From assembly GCA_965243525.1 (NCBI GenBank), contig OZ251568.1, forward strand, positions 496,001 through 560,000: a stretch of DNA of 64,000 bases. The letters are read 5' to 3'. Source of the DNA: WTKD01 sp965243525 (GTDB lineage Bacteria; Spirochaetota; Spirochaetia; WTKD01). Position numbers and translations under genes: made by a program. Under the pieces are notes generated by a model. It was not told where the DNA came from and made no database searches. It saw nothing but the letters and a program-made list of their open reading frames with translations. This document shows positions 17,110-26,196 of this stretch, in pieces (position 1 is the first letter of the stretch; every line of letters begins with the position of its first letter).

Positions 17110-17686
17110 ACTCACCCTGGTTTCAGCCTCTCCAGCGCGTAAACAGATATTGCAGCAACTTGGCCTAAATCCGGTTATCTTGCCGAGTTCTGTCGTTGAA
17201 CACTCAGACGCAACAGAGCATGAAGACTATGTTTCACAGATTGCCTTACAGAAGCTTCAATCAGTCCTGCCACAACTCAAAACCCCCTATGCCCTGAGTG
17301 CAGATACCATCGTTTGTGTAGATTCCTTGCGCCTTGGAAAACCGCGTGATGCTGCAGATGCAAAAGAGATGATCACATGCCTGCAGGGGCGCATGCATAG
17401 AATTTATAGTGGTATTTGTTTTTATGCAGTGCAGAACAAGACTATCTTGCAGGCAGTTGATTCTGCAGAACTACGTTTTTCTCGTCTTAGAACAGCAGAA
17501 ATTGACAGATACATCGCTCAAAATTCTTGGCAAGGTGCGGCGGGCGCATATAAACTCCAAGACGACGCTCTGGTATTGATAGAATCCCTCCATGGAGCAC
17601 CAAGCACGGTCCTTGGCTTGCCTGTTCACACATTAGCAGCTATACTAGACAGGTACATACGTACAAACAAAATCTCACACTTGTGA
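17084..17686 (+). CDS. maf: Maf family nucleoside triphosphate pyrophosphatase
   Basis: Cytoplasmic house-cleaning enzyme that hydrolyses non-canonical or modified nucleoside triphosphates to monophosphates. About 200 residues from the ATG at 17084 (a second ATG at 17090 is also possible); the open frame extends further upstream but without homology. Motifs: TLVSASPARKQILQQLG at the N-terminus (substrate-binding Ser/Arg), YALSADTIVCVD (catalytic Asp region), GKPRDAADAKEMI, and QGAAGAYKLQDDALVLIESL near the C-terminus. It overlaps the DUF4321-like gene and precedes rpsB by 19 bases. Confidence 0.9.
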   Translation: MQMLQLKNKLTLVSASPARKQILQQLGLNPVILPSSVVEHSDATEHEDYVSQIALQKLQSVLPQLKTPYALSADTIVCVDSLRLGKPRDAADAKEMITCLQGRMHRIYSGICFYAVQNKTILQAVDSAELRFSRLRTAEIDRYIAQNSWQGAAGAYKLQDDALVLIESLHGAPSTVLGLPVHTLAAILDRYIRTNKISHL

Positions 17687-17705
17687 TATCAACTGGAGGA
17701 TAACA

Positions 17706-18614
17706 TTGGCTGTTGTTTCAATGCAAAGCTTATTAGAAGCCGGTGCACATTTTGGCCATCAAGCAAAGCGATGGCACCCCGCTATGAAACCATACATCTT
17801 CACTGAAAGAAATGGTATTCATATTATCAATTTACAGAAGACCATACCGCTCATTCGTGATGCGTTTTCTGCGGTACGATCTGTCGTACTTGAACGTAAA
17901 CAGGTTCTGTTTGTAGGAACAAAAAAGCAAGCACAGACCGCCATGGAGCGAGAGGCTACAAAATGTAGTATGCTCTACGTCAACCACCGCTGGCTCGGTG
18001 GTATGCTTACCAATTTTTCTACAATAAAACAATCAATCCATAGACTAAAAAAATATGAAAAACTTGAGGTCGATGGAACGCTTGAGTCATTAAGCAGCAA
18101 GGAATTATCGCGTATTTCAAAAAAGCGACAGATTCTTGAACGAAACCTTGGCGGCATCAAGGAAATGCGCGAATTACCCGGGATTGTCTATATCGTTGAT
18201 CCTGATCGTGAATCAATAGCCGTGTCAGAAGCACGAAAATTGAAAATTCCTATTGTTGCGATTACCGATACCAACTGTGATCCGCGACTCATTGATTATC
18301 CTTTGCCAGGAAACGATGATGCTATTCGCTCGATTTCTTTGTTCACGCAAATTATTTCGCAGGCAGTCATCGATGCAGACAATGAAATGGGTCTTGAGGT
18401 CATCGAAACATTGCAAGATGAAAACGTAGACTACGATACTATTCAAGACAAAGATAGCGAACGCTATATCGATGAATACTACGAAGAAGAAGCCTTGTTC
18501 GATAAGGATACATCTGGCACCGAATCCGGTGAAACACCAAACGATTCGAAAGAGCCAGAAATTGGATCAGAGGAACGACAGTATATAGATGAAACAGGAG
18601 ATGAAAACCAATAA
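17706..18614 (+). CDS. rpsB: Small ribosomal subunit protein uS2
   Basis: Ribosomal protein of the small subunit that helps bind uS1. Starts with TTG at 17706, fixed by GGAGGA 5 bases upstream and by the family start AVVSMQSLLEAGAHFGHQ. The motifs KMKPYIF-type segment, VNHRWLGGMLTNFSTI and VDPDRESIAVSEARKLKIP are intact. 302 residues; the last 55 or so are an acidic tail (DYDTIQDKDSERYIDEYYEE onward), longer than in most bacteria. First gene of the rpsB-tsf-frr-uppS-cdsA-rseP run; its stop overlaps the tsf ATG by one base. Confidence 0.96.
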   Translation: MAVVSMQSLLEAGAHFGHQAKRWHPAMKPYIFTERNGIHIINLQKTIPLIRDAFSAVRSVVLERKQVLFVGTKKQAQTAMEREATKCSMLYVNHRWLGGMLTNFSTIKQSIHRLKKYEKLEVDGTLESLSSKELSRISKKRQILERNLGGIKEMRELPGIVYIVDPDRESIAVSEARKLKIPIVAITDTNCDPRLIDYPLPGNDDAIRSISLFTQIISQAVIDADNEMGLEVIETLQDENVDYDTIQDKDSERYIDEYYEEEALFDKDTSGTESGETPNDSKEPEIGSEERQYIDETGDENQ

Positions 18615-19453
18615 TGGGTATCACAAGTTCTGACATAAAAACATTACGAGAAATGACGAACGCAGGGATGATGGACTGCAAAAAAGCCCTGGTTGATGCC
18701 AATGGCGATCTGCAAGAGGCACAAAAACTGCTAAAGGAACGAGGCATCATTGCTGCTTCAAAACGAAGTGGAAGATCAACAAACGAGGGACGCATCGCAT
18801 GCACAAAAACCGATGCTGCTGCTGCCATTTTGGAACTTGGTTGTGAAACTGATTTTGTTGCTCGCAACGAGACCTTCGTGCAACTTGCACAGAAGTTGGC
18901 AGAAAAACTCCTCGATGCATCAGTCGGTGAGACTGAGCTTCAGCAGATTATCTTGGAAACTTCAAGCACTATCAAGGAGAACATCCAAATACACAGAAAA
19001 CAGATCGTTGCTATCCAAGAAGATGAATATGTTTCCACCTATCTGCATGGTGAAACCGCAAATGCAGGAGCATTGATCAAGTTACGCGTTGGTGATGCAT
19101 CGAAGCGTTCTGACGTTTTAATACAGACGCTTGCCCACGATATTGCATTGCATGCAACCGCTTTTCAACCTCCTTTCTTGTCTCCAAAAACCGTTCCAGA
19201 ATCCTATCTCACCGAGCAAAAAGAGATCATCACTGTGCAAATCAAAAACATGGGAAAGCCTGAGGCAGTTGCTCAAAAAATTGCAGAAGGAAAGCTCGGT
19301 AAGCATTTCAAAGAAGTCTGCTTAACTGAGCAAGCCTTTGTAAAGAACGATAAGATAAGCGTCGCTCAGCATATCGCTGAGGTGTCAAAGCAATTAGGGG
19401 CATCCATAACCTTGGAGACCGCTATTGTGTACAAGGTGGGAACAATGCTATGA
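18614..19453 (+). CDS. tsf: Elongation factor Ts
   Basis: Nucleotide exchange factor that reloads EF-Tu with GTP. 279 residues. The N-terminal UBA-like domain has IKTLREMTNAGMMDCKKAL, and the core has the signature ELGCETDFVARNETFVQL (about residues 74-91) that contacts EF-Tu. The dimerisation domain continues to the C-terminus with IAEVSKQLGASITLE. The ATG overlaps the rpsB stop by one base and its own stop overlaps the frr ATG, so the three genes are tightly coupled. Confidence 0.97.
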   Translation: MGITSSDIKTLREMTNAGMMDCKKALVDANGDLQEAQKLLKERGIIAASKRSGRSTNEGRIACTKTDAAAAILELGCETDFVARNETFVQLAQKLAEKLLDASVGETELQQIILETSSTIKENIQIHRKQIVAIQEDEYVSTYLHGETANAGALIKLRVGDASKRSDVLIQTLAHDIALHATAFQPPFLSPKTVPESYLTEQKEIITVQIKNMGKPEAVAQKIAEGKLGKHFKEVCLTEQAFVKNDKISVAQHIAEVSKQLGASITLETAIVYKVGTML

Positions 19454-20001
19454 GTGTTATTGCCGATGTAAAGCAGAAAATGCAAAAATCTGTTCAAAAA
19501 TTGGAAGATCTGTATAAGAAATTGAGGAGTAGCGGTGCTTCAACTGCGCTCCTTGATGATATCAAGGTCAATTGCTATGGATCTAGCATGCCTTTGAATC
19601 AACTTGCACGTTTGAGCATACCAGAAGCAAATACCATTGTCGTTCAACCATGGGATAAGGAAAACCTTGTCCCTATAGAAAAGGCAATTCAGCAATCCTC
19701 GTTGTCCTTGAATCCCAACAATGATGGCAAGGTTATTCGGATTTTCATTCCTCCACTCAGCAACGAACGTAGAAAGGAACTGGTGAAAGAAGCAAAAGGA
19801 CTCGCTGAAGAAGCACGCATTGCAGTTCGAAACATCAGGCGTTCATCTATCGATGTTGTGGACACCCAGAAAAAAGACTCCGAAATCAGTGAAGACGAAC
19901 AAAAGAAACTCCATACTACCATCCAGGAACAAACCGATGCCTTCATCACCAAGGTGAACACGGTGTATGAACAGAAAGAAAAAGAGATCCTAGAAATATA
20001 G
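19450..20001 (+). CDS. frr: Ribosome recycling factor
   Basis: Splits the post-termination ribosome together with EF-G. 183 residues, normal. The three-helix-bundle pattern is clear: N-terminal helix MQKSVQKLEDLYKKLRSS, hinge region with YGSSMPLNQLARLSIPE, the beta domain IVVQPWDKENLVPIEKAIQ and GKVIRIFIPPLSNERRKELV, and two long C-terminal helices. The ATG overlaps the tsf stop (ATGA). Confidence 0.97.
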   Translation: MSVIADVKQKMQKSVQKLEDLYKKLRSSGASTALLDDIKVNCYGSSMPLNQLARLSIPEANTIVVQPWDKENLVPIEKAIQQSSLSLNPNNDGKVIRIFIPPLSNERRKELVKEAKGLAEEARIAVRNIRRSSIDVVDTQKKDSEISEDEQKKLHTTIQEQTDAFITKVNTVYEQKEKEILEI

Positions 20002-20690
20002 TGCCTGACCAAAAACATCTCCCACAACATGTAGGGATTATCATGGATGGAAATGGTCGATGGGCAATAGCGAAAAAACTTTCTCGTCTCAAGGGGCATT
20101 CCAAGGGAGTGCAAACAGCAAAGGATATCTGCCTTGCTGCAATCCAAGCAGGAATCAAGCATCTCACCTTGTATACATTCTCAACAGAGAACTGGAATCG
20201 ATCTCCTGAGGAGGTTGAACACTTAATGGAACTCCTTGCTTGGCGATTACGTAGCGAGTATACCTTTTTTCAGGAAAACAAGATTCGTGTTTCACATATT
20301 GGGAACAAGGAGCAACTCCCCAAAAAAGTGCAACGTGAAATTGACTACGTGACCAAAGAAAGTCGTGCAAACAATGCCATCCATGTCCAACTCGCTGTTA
20401 ATTACGGCGGTCAAGATGAAATTGTACGTGCAGTGAACCTTTTGCTATCCCAAAACCACACAAAGATAACCACCGATCTCATTGAACAGGCGCTTGATAG
20501 CACGCACCTCCCTCCCGTTGATTTGATCATACGCACCGGTAATCAATACCGCATCAGCAATTTTCTGCTCTGGCACGCAGCCTATGCTGAACTATATTTT
20601 TCTGAGAAACTATGGCCGGACTGGACAGAACAAGATTTTCTTGATGCACTTAAGACGTATGCACAGCGAACTAGGACGTTTGGATTTTAG
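20001..20690 (+). CDS. uppS: Isoprenyl (undecaprenyl) diphosphate synthase
   Basis: cis-Prenyltransferase that elongates farnesyl diphosphate with isopentenyl diphosphate to make the lipid carrier for cell-wall synthesis. 229 residues. GIIMDGNGRWA (catalytic Asp and Gly-Asn-Gly-Arg-Trp) is at about 12-22, and YTFSTENWNRS and HVQLAVNYGGQDEI are intact. The IPP-binding segment reads IIRTGNQYRISNFLLWHAAY; the usual form is RTGGE/D-x-R, so Gly-Glu is replaced by Asn181-Gln182, while both Arg and Ser remain. Start GTG at 20001 overlaps the frr stop by one base. cdsA follows at 3 bases. Confidence 0.92.
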   Translation: MPDQKHLPQHVGIIMDGNGRWAIAKKLSRLKGHSKGVQTAKDICLAAIQAGIKHLTLYTFSTENWNRSPEEVEHLMELLAWRLRSEYTFFQENKIRVSHIGNKEQLPKKVQREIDYVTKESRANNAIHVQLAVNYGGQDEIVRAVNLLLSQNHTKITTDLIEQALDSTHLPPVDLIIRTGNQYRISNFLLWHAAYAELYFSEKLWPDWTEQDFLDALKTYAQRTRTFGF

Positions 20691-20693
20691 ATT

Positions 20694-21542
20694 ATGAGAT
20701 TTAATGTAAAGCGATATCTGACTTTTTTTATTGGATTGCCCATAATTCTTTGCGTGTTGATATTTGAAGCATTGCATGGGGTGTTTATCGGGATGGTCCT
20801 CGTCACCACTGTTATTGCAGGATTCGAGGTGAAGTCCTTCTTTACGCGCAATACCACTGTGAAATTCATAAAGAGTGTTGAACTTGTCGTCTTGTCGTCC
20901 TGTTTTCCTGTTCTTGCCACGCTGAACATATTCATAGATTTTCAACAACACACTTATTTGCTCATTCTTACGGGAATGTTCATGTACCTCTGTGTACGTT
21001 CCATCCTCAATTTTCGAGACTCTCCAAGCACTACCACACTCTATTCACTGGCAAGTCGCCTCTTGGTTTTGATATATCCAGGACTTTTCTCGTATTTCTT
21101 GATTGCCTTGACAACCATTCCAAATGCAGGTGCACAACTGACGGTCTTCGTGCTCGCAGTCTATGGTGGCGATGGATTAGCCTATCTTATTGGAAAACTA
21201 AGCAAACGTTACACCAAAAATACTGCTCCCTTTATTTCAGTAAGTCCCCGAAAAACCATTGCTGGTTTCATTGCAGCTATTGTTGGAGGAATGATTGTCT
21301 ATAGCATTGCCCCATTGATTGTGCCAAACCAACTCTCTTTTTCTTCACTGTCAGGGTTACTCATAGGCGCGATTATTGGGTTTGGCGGCATCATCGGAGA
21401 TCTCACAGAATCCTATCTCAAACGTATCGCAAAAAAGAAAAATTCCGGAGACCTGATCCCAGGAAGAGGTGGCATGCTCGACTCCTATGATTCTGTCAGT
21501 TTTGCTGCTCCGATTGCATATTTCATCTTTACCATATTGTGA
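20694..21542 (+). CDS. cdsA: Phosphatidate cytidylyltransferase
   Basis: Makes CDP-diacylglycerol from phosphatidate and CTP at the inner membrane, the branch point of phospholipid synthesis. 282 residues with about eight hydrophobic segments. The C-terminal signature is present as SPRKTIAGFIAAIVGG and then GDLTESYLKRIAKKKNSGD-LIPGRGGMLDSYDS; the family usually has PGHGGxLDRxDS, so His and Arg are replaced by Arg and Ser. The last gene before rseP; only 12 bases lie between them. Confidence 0.93.
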   Translation: MRFNVKRYLTFFIGLPIILCVLIFEALHGVFIGMVLVTTVIAGFEVKSFFTRNTTVKFIKSVELVVLSSCFPVLATLNIFIDFQQHTYLLILTGMFMYLCVRSILNFRDSPSTTTLYSLASRLLVLIYPGLFSYFLIALTTIPNAGAQLTVFVLAVYGGDGLAYLIGKLSKRYTKNTAPFISVSPRKTIAGFIAAIVGGMIVYSIAPLIVPNQLSFSSLSGLLIGAIIGFGGIIGDLTESYLKRIAKKKNSGDLIPGRGGMLDSYDSVSFAAPIAYFIFTIL

Positions 21543-21554
21543 TAGACTAAGCAT

Positions 21555-22883
21555 ATGCTAAATATAGTAATTGGATTAATTGGTCTCGGCATCATAATCA
21601 CTATTCATGAATTCGGACATTATATTTTTGCGCGCATATGCGGCGTAGAAGTTGAGGTGTTTTCAATTGGATTTGGACCAAAACTGATTTCCTGGCAGCT
21701 CGCAGGCACTGAGTTTCGCATTTCACTCATTCCCCTTGGGGGATATTGCCGAATGAAGGGAAGCAAGGAGTTTGCACAAGCCCTAGCAGAAAAAAAAGAA
21801 TACCTTGAGACAGAAAAGGGAGCCTTCTACTGTGCACCATGGGGAAAACGCATCTGCATTCTGCTTGCTGGACCCTTTCTCAACATTGTCACTGCAATCT
21901 TACTCTATGCAGGGCTCTATGCCATTGGGTATCCCATCGACACAGTACCAAACAAGATAATCATCGCAGATGATCACAATTCTAATCTCTCGCCTACCCC
22001 GGCTGCCCAAGCAGGACTTCAAACCGGAGATATCCTTATTACTCTGGACGGAACAACGATCAATTCTTTCTATGATATTCAAAACATTGTAACGTATTCC
22101 GCTGAAAAGGAATTAAGCTATACCGCACAGCGGGGAACTGATAGGATAACCGGCGTACTCACCCCTCAAACGATACAAGGCAGTGGACGAATAGGCGTGT
22201 ACCCTTGGATTGAGCCCATCGTAACCAATATCGACACCACTGGACCTGCTGCAATCGCAGGCCTGGAGGAAGGGGACAGGATCACCTCCGCAAACGGTGT
22301 TCCGGTGAATCATAGTCTTGACCTTTCAAACGTGATCGCTGCTATTGGGGGAACCCTCCCCCTACAAATAATGCGCAATGCACAAACCTATACTTTTGAT
22401 ATCCCTCTCGATTCTGAGAAGAACCTGGGGTTTGAGCTCCCCACTATTGTTGATACACGGAAATCTGAAAACATCTTGGTTGCTGGCCTCGATGCACTAC
22501 GTACAACCATATCCTTCATTGGACTGACCTTTCGTGGTATTGGTATGCTCTTTACTGGATCTCCACTGGAAGAAGTTATCTCAGGGCCAGGGCAGTTGAT
22601 TTTTAGTATCGGGAGTATTTCAACTAATGCAGGAGGAGGGTTTAGCTTTAGTCGCTTTGTGGAACTGATTGCAATTATCAGCATTGCAATTGCAATTATG
22701 AATCTCTTGCCGATTCCTGTCACCGATGGCGGGCAATTGCTCATTCCCATCATCGAGGCAATTCGTACAAAACCGCTGTCTTTACGGTTTCAGCAACGCT
22801 ATCAAATGCTGGGTGTGGCTCTGATTTTCTTCATTCTTATCATAGCGCTCTGGCAAGATATTAGTTTTTTTAGGGGGCTATAA
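21555..22883 (+). CDS. rseP: RseP-type site-2 zinc metalloprotease
   Basis: Intramembrane protease that cuts anti-sigma factors and cleared signal peptides within the membrane. 442 residues. The first membrane helix carries the zinc motif HEFGH (about residues 18-22). Two PDZ domains occupy about 110-290 (for example AAQAGLQTGDILITLDGT and AAIAGLEEGDRITSANGV). The C-terminal membrane segment has NLLPIPVTDGGQ, the third zinc ligand Asp in the usual LDGG position. In many bacteria dxr lies between cdsA and this gene; here it does not. Confidence 0.94.
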   Translation: MLNIVIGLIGLGIIITIHEFGHYIFARICGVEVEVFSIGFGPKLISWQLAGTEFRISLIPLGGYCRMKGSKEFAQALAEKKEYLETEKGAFYCAPWGKRICILLAGPFLNIVTAILLYAGLYAIGYPIDTVPNKIIIADDHNSNLSPTPAAQAGLQTGDILITLDGTTINSFYDIQNIVTYSAEKELSYTAQRGTDRITGVLTPQTIQGSGRIGVYPWIEPIVTNIDTTGPAAIAGLEEGDRITSANGVPVNHSLDLSNVIAAIGGTLPLQIMRNAQTYTFDIPLDSEKNLGFELPTIVDTRKSENILVAGLDALRTTISFIGLTFRGIGMLFTGSPLEEVISGPGQLIFSIGSISTNAGGGFSFSRFVELIAIISIAIAIMNLLPIPVTDGGQLLIPIIEAIRTKPLSLRFQQRYQMLGVALIFFILIIALWQDISFFRGL

Positions 22884-22884
22884 T

Positions 22885-24792
22885 ATGTGTATGCGAATAC
22901 TTTGGTATGCAGCGATCATCACATCATGTTGCGCCTTGTTTGCACAGTTTACCACGGCGCATAGTGGAAAAATAAAGACAATCATCTCAAATGACACCAT
23001 CACTGTAACAACCGGCGTCGATGGCATCGTAAAGATAACCGATGACAAGTTTCGCTCAGCTCGCGAATTATACGTTTCTGCAAATGCACTCGGAGATGTC
23101 GCCTTCCACCCCACTGATCCCCTCATCGCGATAGAAACCCTAGGAACATCACAACAGCAAGTGATTGTCGTGTATAACACACAATCAAACACAAAACTCT
23201 ATGAATTCAAAGCGCAAGATGCTGAAACAATCAGCTATTTTTCGTTTTCACCTCAGGGACGATACCTTGTCATCGCGGGAAATGTCGGCGGAATACAGAG
23301 ACTCCAAGCACGTTCCGGCATACCGATAAAGGAATACAAATCACCCTTATTCGCAGACTATTTTTTCATTGGGAAGAGCACAAAAAACATCCTCACCTAT
23401 ACCGCCGATACGGGAATACTTGCCTATTATAATTTTCGTAATGGTTCCCAGGTGCAGACTTTTCAATCACAAAAGGGATTGCAATCTCTCACTGCTCTAT
23501 CAACACGCTATCTATTGGGTATTCGTGAAGACAGAACCCTCCACCTGCTTGATTTATCAAATGGGATAAGCACCGAGCTTTATCGCTCTTCACAGAAGAT
23601 ACAAGCTTTTAGCATTGATCTTCAAAACAACACCGTGTATATGATCGAACAACGAAACAATGCTCCCATGCTCACCGTATTATCTCTATCAAATACCCGG
23701 CAACCTCGCAGTTCCGTTATTCCCTTTGATCCAACGGCAATCCACATCGACGCTAAACAGATCATCTATATCGCTGAATCAACAGGAAAAATCCATCAAG
23801 TTGACCCTGTTTCGCACCGTTTTTCTCTTCTCCTTGATCATCATCATATTCCCATTGAACGCTTTTCGTTTTCACAAAACAATGAACTTACGGCCCTCTG
23901 CAAGAACAACCTCATTTCAGTGCGATTTCGTTTAGAGGACAACACCATACGCCCGATGCAACTACGCTACACCACCGCTTCTCCAAACGACATCTATTTT
24001 TCACCAGATACTGCGTATTCCTCCGCACTTAGTTCATATCCAGATTTCTTTACCCTCCCTTCCCTACCTATTGATGCGGCTGTACAAACGATTGAACAAC
24101 TTGCGGTCTATTCTGATTTTTTCTTGTACCGGACGCAATCCGACGATATAATTCTTCAAGATCGTCAAAAGAACGAAGCAAGAGTGCAACTTTCCGTTCC
24201 TGGTGTAAATGATGTCACGTATATTCCTGATAAAACATTGATTATCATTGCACAACCTGCAATCGGGATGTTTAACACTTCCTTGCTTGCCATTCACAGT
24301 GTCACGCAAGAAACGATCCCACTTAAGAGTAACCAATTCCTGACCTTTGATGTGCATTACAGCGAAAAAAACAACTTGCTTTACAGCCTTGGACTAGAAC
24401 GTTCAGAAGACAACACAATCCACACTTCTGTTGAAATACACGATGGAAATGCACTCCAATTTTACTGGAAGGGTGTAGAAGTCGATGAAGAGCATCTGGG
24501 AGCTTTTCTGGTCGAGATCGACGATGTGGTAACAGTGGCTGGAATAGAAAATGCCAAAACGACCTGGTTTGACGAAACGACAATTTCACCCGAACTTTCA
24601 ACAAAACTACGATATTACAGCTCTGCCCGGGCCTCACAAGATTTAATCAGTGTATTACGAAAAGATGGAAGCATCACCGTTATGGACAAGGGTCATTCTG
24701 AACAGCTCATCACACTCTATTGTAACAGCAAGGCATCCCGATGGGAGTTATGGTCCCAGCAAACGCGTTGGCATTATCCTTTTGGGCGATGA
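22885..24792 (+). CDS. Exported WD40-like beta-propeller protein of unknown function
   Basis: 635 residues. The first 25 residues (MCMRILWYAAIITSCCALFA) are a signal peptide, perhaps with a lipid-modifiable Cys. The remainder is built of repeating beta blades such as GDVAFHPTDPLIAIETLG, TISYFSFSPQGRYLVIAGN and TRYLLGIREDRTLHLLDLS, resembling WD40/quinoprotein propellers; two propellers would fit the length. No enzyme motif is seen. The start at 22885 is favoured by GGGGG 7 bases upstream. It begins 1 base after rseP, so it is in that operon. It is convergent with dnaB. Confidence 0.7.
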   Translation: MCMRILWYAAIITSCCALFAQFTTAHSGKIKTIISNDTITVTTGVDGIVKITDDKFRSARELYVSANALGDVAFHPTDPLIAIETLGTSQQQVIVVYNTQSNTKLYEFKAQDAETISYFSFSPQGRYLVIAGNVGGIQRLQARSGIPIKEYKSPLFADYFFIGKSTKNILTYTADTGILAYYNFRNGSQVQTFQSQKGLQSLTALSTRYLLGIREDRTLHLLDLSNGISTELYRSSQKIQAFSIDLQNNTVYMIEQRNNAPMLTVLSLSNTRQPRSSVIPFDPTAIHIDAKQIIYIAESTGKIHQVDPVSHRFSLLLDHHHIPIERFSFSQNNELTALCKNNLISVRFRLEDNTIRPMQLRYTTASPNDIYFSPDTAYSSALSSYPDFFTLPSLPIDAAVQTIEQLAVYSDFFLYRTQSDDIILQDRQKNEARVQLSVPGVNDVTYIPDKTLIIIAQPAIGMFNTSLLAIHSVTQETIPLKSNQFLTFDVHYSEKNNLLYSLGLERSEDNTIHTSVEIHDGNALQFYWKGVEVDEEHLGAFLVEIDDVVTVAGIENAKTTWFDETTISPELSTKLRYYSSARASQDLISVLRKDGSITVMDKGHSEQLITLYCNSKASRWELWSQQTRWHYPFGR

Positions 24793-24828
24793 TCTGAGTG
24801 ATCTGCCCATCGAAAGACTCGGTCCTGT

Positions 24829-26181
24829 TTATACTGGAGAACTTGCCGTATGTGAAAACTCCGGCATATAGGATTCAAATGCTGTATACTGTGGGATAAA
24901 CACAACTTGCAAGGAACCAACCGGACCGTTTCGCTGTTTTGCAACGATTAATTCGGTTTTAATTGCTTGAATCTGCGCTTCTGAATTCGTCGCTTCGCGT
25001 TCACGATGTAAGAAAATCACTACATCAGCATCCTGTTCAATCGATCCTGATTCACGAATATTTGCCAAGACAGGCCGCTTTCCTTCGCTATCACGGGTCA
25101 GCTGTGATAATGCAATAATAGGGATGTCAATCTCACGCGCTAATGCCTTCAAAGATCTAGACAGCTCAGCAATCTGTTCATATCGCGGAAGATCAATCTG
25201 CTCAGTGCCAATCAGCGAGATATAGTCGATGATTGCCATTTCTATACCGTGTTTACGTTTCATACGGCGTACTTGTGCACGAATATCAAGGAGTTTCATC
25301 CCTGGTTCATCAGCAATCCAGAGCGGTGCAGGATAAATTGTCTGTGCTGCGGTCTGTATCTGCTGCAATTCACGAAGGCTTAATCGGCCAGATCGAATCT
25401 TTTGTCCACTGACCCGAGATTCCATCGACAATAGTCGTTGAATCAATGCATCACCTGACATCTCTAAGGAAAAAAATCCTATTGGGTGTTGATTTCGCAC
25501 CGCCGTATGCATCGTAATCGAAAGTGCCAAGGCGGTTTTTCCAACCGATGGCCTTGCTCCTATAACGATAAACTCAGCGTTCTGAAAGCCTCCCAACATG
25601 GTATCCATATCCTCAAATCCAGAGGGAATTCCGGTAATGTTGGACTCTCCCCCCTCGTTCCGTCGCCCTTCGATTCTATTGTAGATATTGAAAACATCGT
25701 TTTGGATGCTCCGATAGCTCACTGCATATTTTCGTTCAGCAATATCAAAGACTTTTCGTTCTGCTTCTTCAAGAATACCGCTAGTCTCGTTGTGCTCGAC
25801 ATAGGATTCTTCAATTATTTCTGTAGATATTTTTATCAAACGCCTACGCAAACTATGTTCACGAACAATTTCTGCATATTCCACAACATTAGCGCTCGAT
25901 GGAACCGCTTCAGATAAAGAAAACAGGAAGGGCATCCCTCCAATTGCCTCTAGTTGATCAAGCTGTTTTAAGCGCTCGGCAAGGGTTACATAATCAATAT
26001 TTGTTCGAGTTTTATCAAGATGGCATATTGCATCGTAGATATAGGCATGTTTTTTGCGATAGAAATCTTCGACCTGAAGCAGGGTAACAACTTCATCAAT
26101 GGATTCTGGGTCGATGAGAATCGCTCCCAAGGTGGCAATTTCAGCTTCGTCATTATGTGGCTGTACACGAGACTGACTCAT
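24829..26181 (-). CDS. dnaB: Replicative DNA helicase DnaB
   Basis: Hexameric helicase that opens the replication fork. 450 residues. The N-terminal DnaB domain begins PHNDEAEIATLGAILIDPES; the RecA-like C-terminal domain has Walker A GARPSVGKTALAL (about residues 207-219), FFSLEMSGDALIQRLLS, Walker B MAIIDYISLI and the DnaB signature ALSQLTRDSEGKRPVLANIR ... ESGSIEQDADVVIFLHRE. Last gene of the rpsF-ssb-rpsR-DUF2232-rplI-dnaB run. Confidence 0.97.
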   Translation of the reverse strand: MSQSRVQPHNDEAEIATLGAILIDPESIDEVVTLLQVEDFYRKKHAYIYDAICHLDKTRTNIDYVTLAERLKQLDQLEAIGGMPFLFSLSEAVPSSANVVEYAEIVREHSLRRRLIKISTEIIEESYVEHNETSGILEEAERKVFDIAERKYAVSYRSIQNDVFNIYNRIEGRRNEGGESNITGIPSGFEDMDTMLGGFQNAEFIVIGARPSVGKTALALSITMHTAVRNQHPIGFFSLEMSGDALIQRLLSMESRVSGQKIRSGRLSLRELQQIQTAAQTIYPAPLWIADEPGMKLLDIRAQVRRMKRKHGIEMAIIDYISLIGTEQIDLPRYEQIAELSRSLKALAREIDIPIIALSQLTRDSEGKRPVLANIRESGSIEQDADVVIFLHREREATNSEAQIQAIKTELIVAKQRNGPVGSLQVVFIPQYTAFESYMPEFSHTASSPV

Positions 26182-26196
26182 CTAAAAAATAAATAC

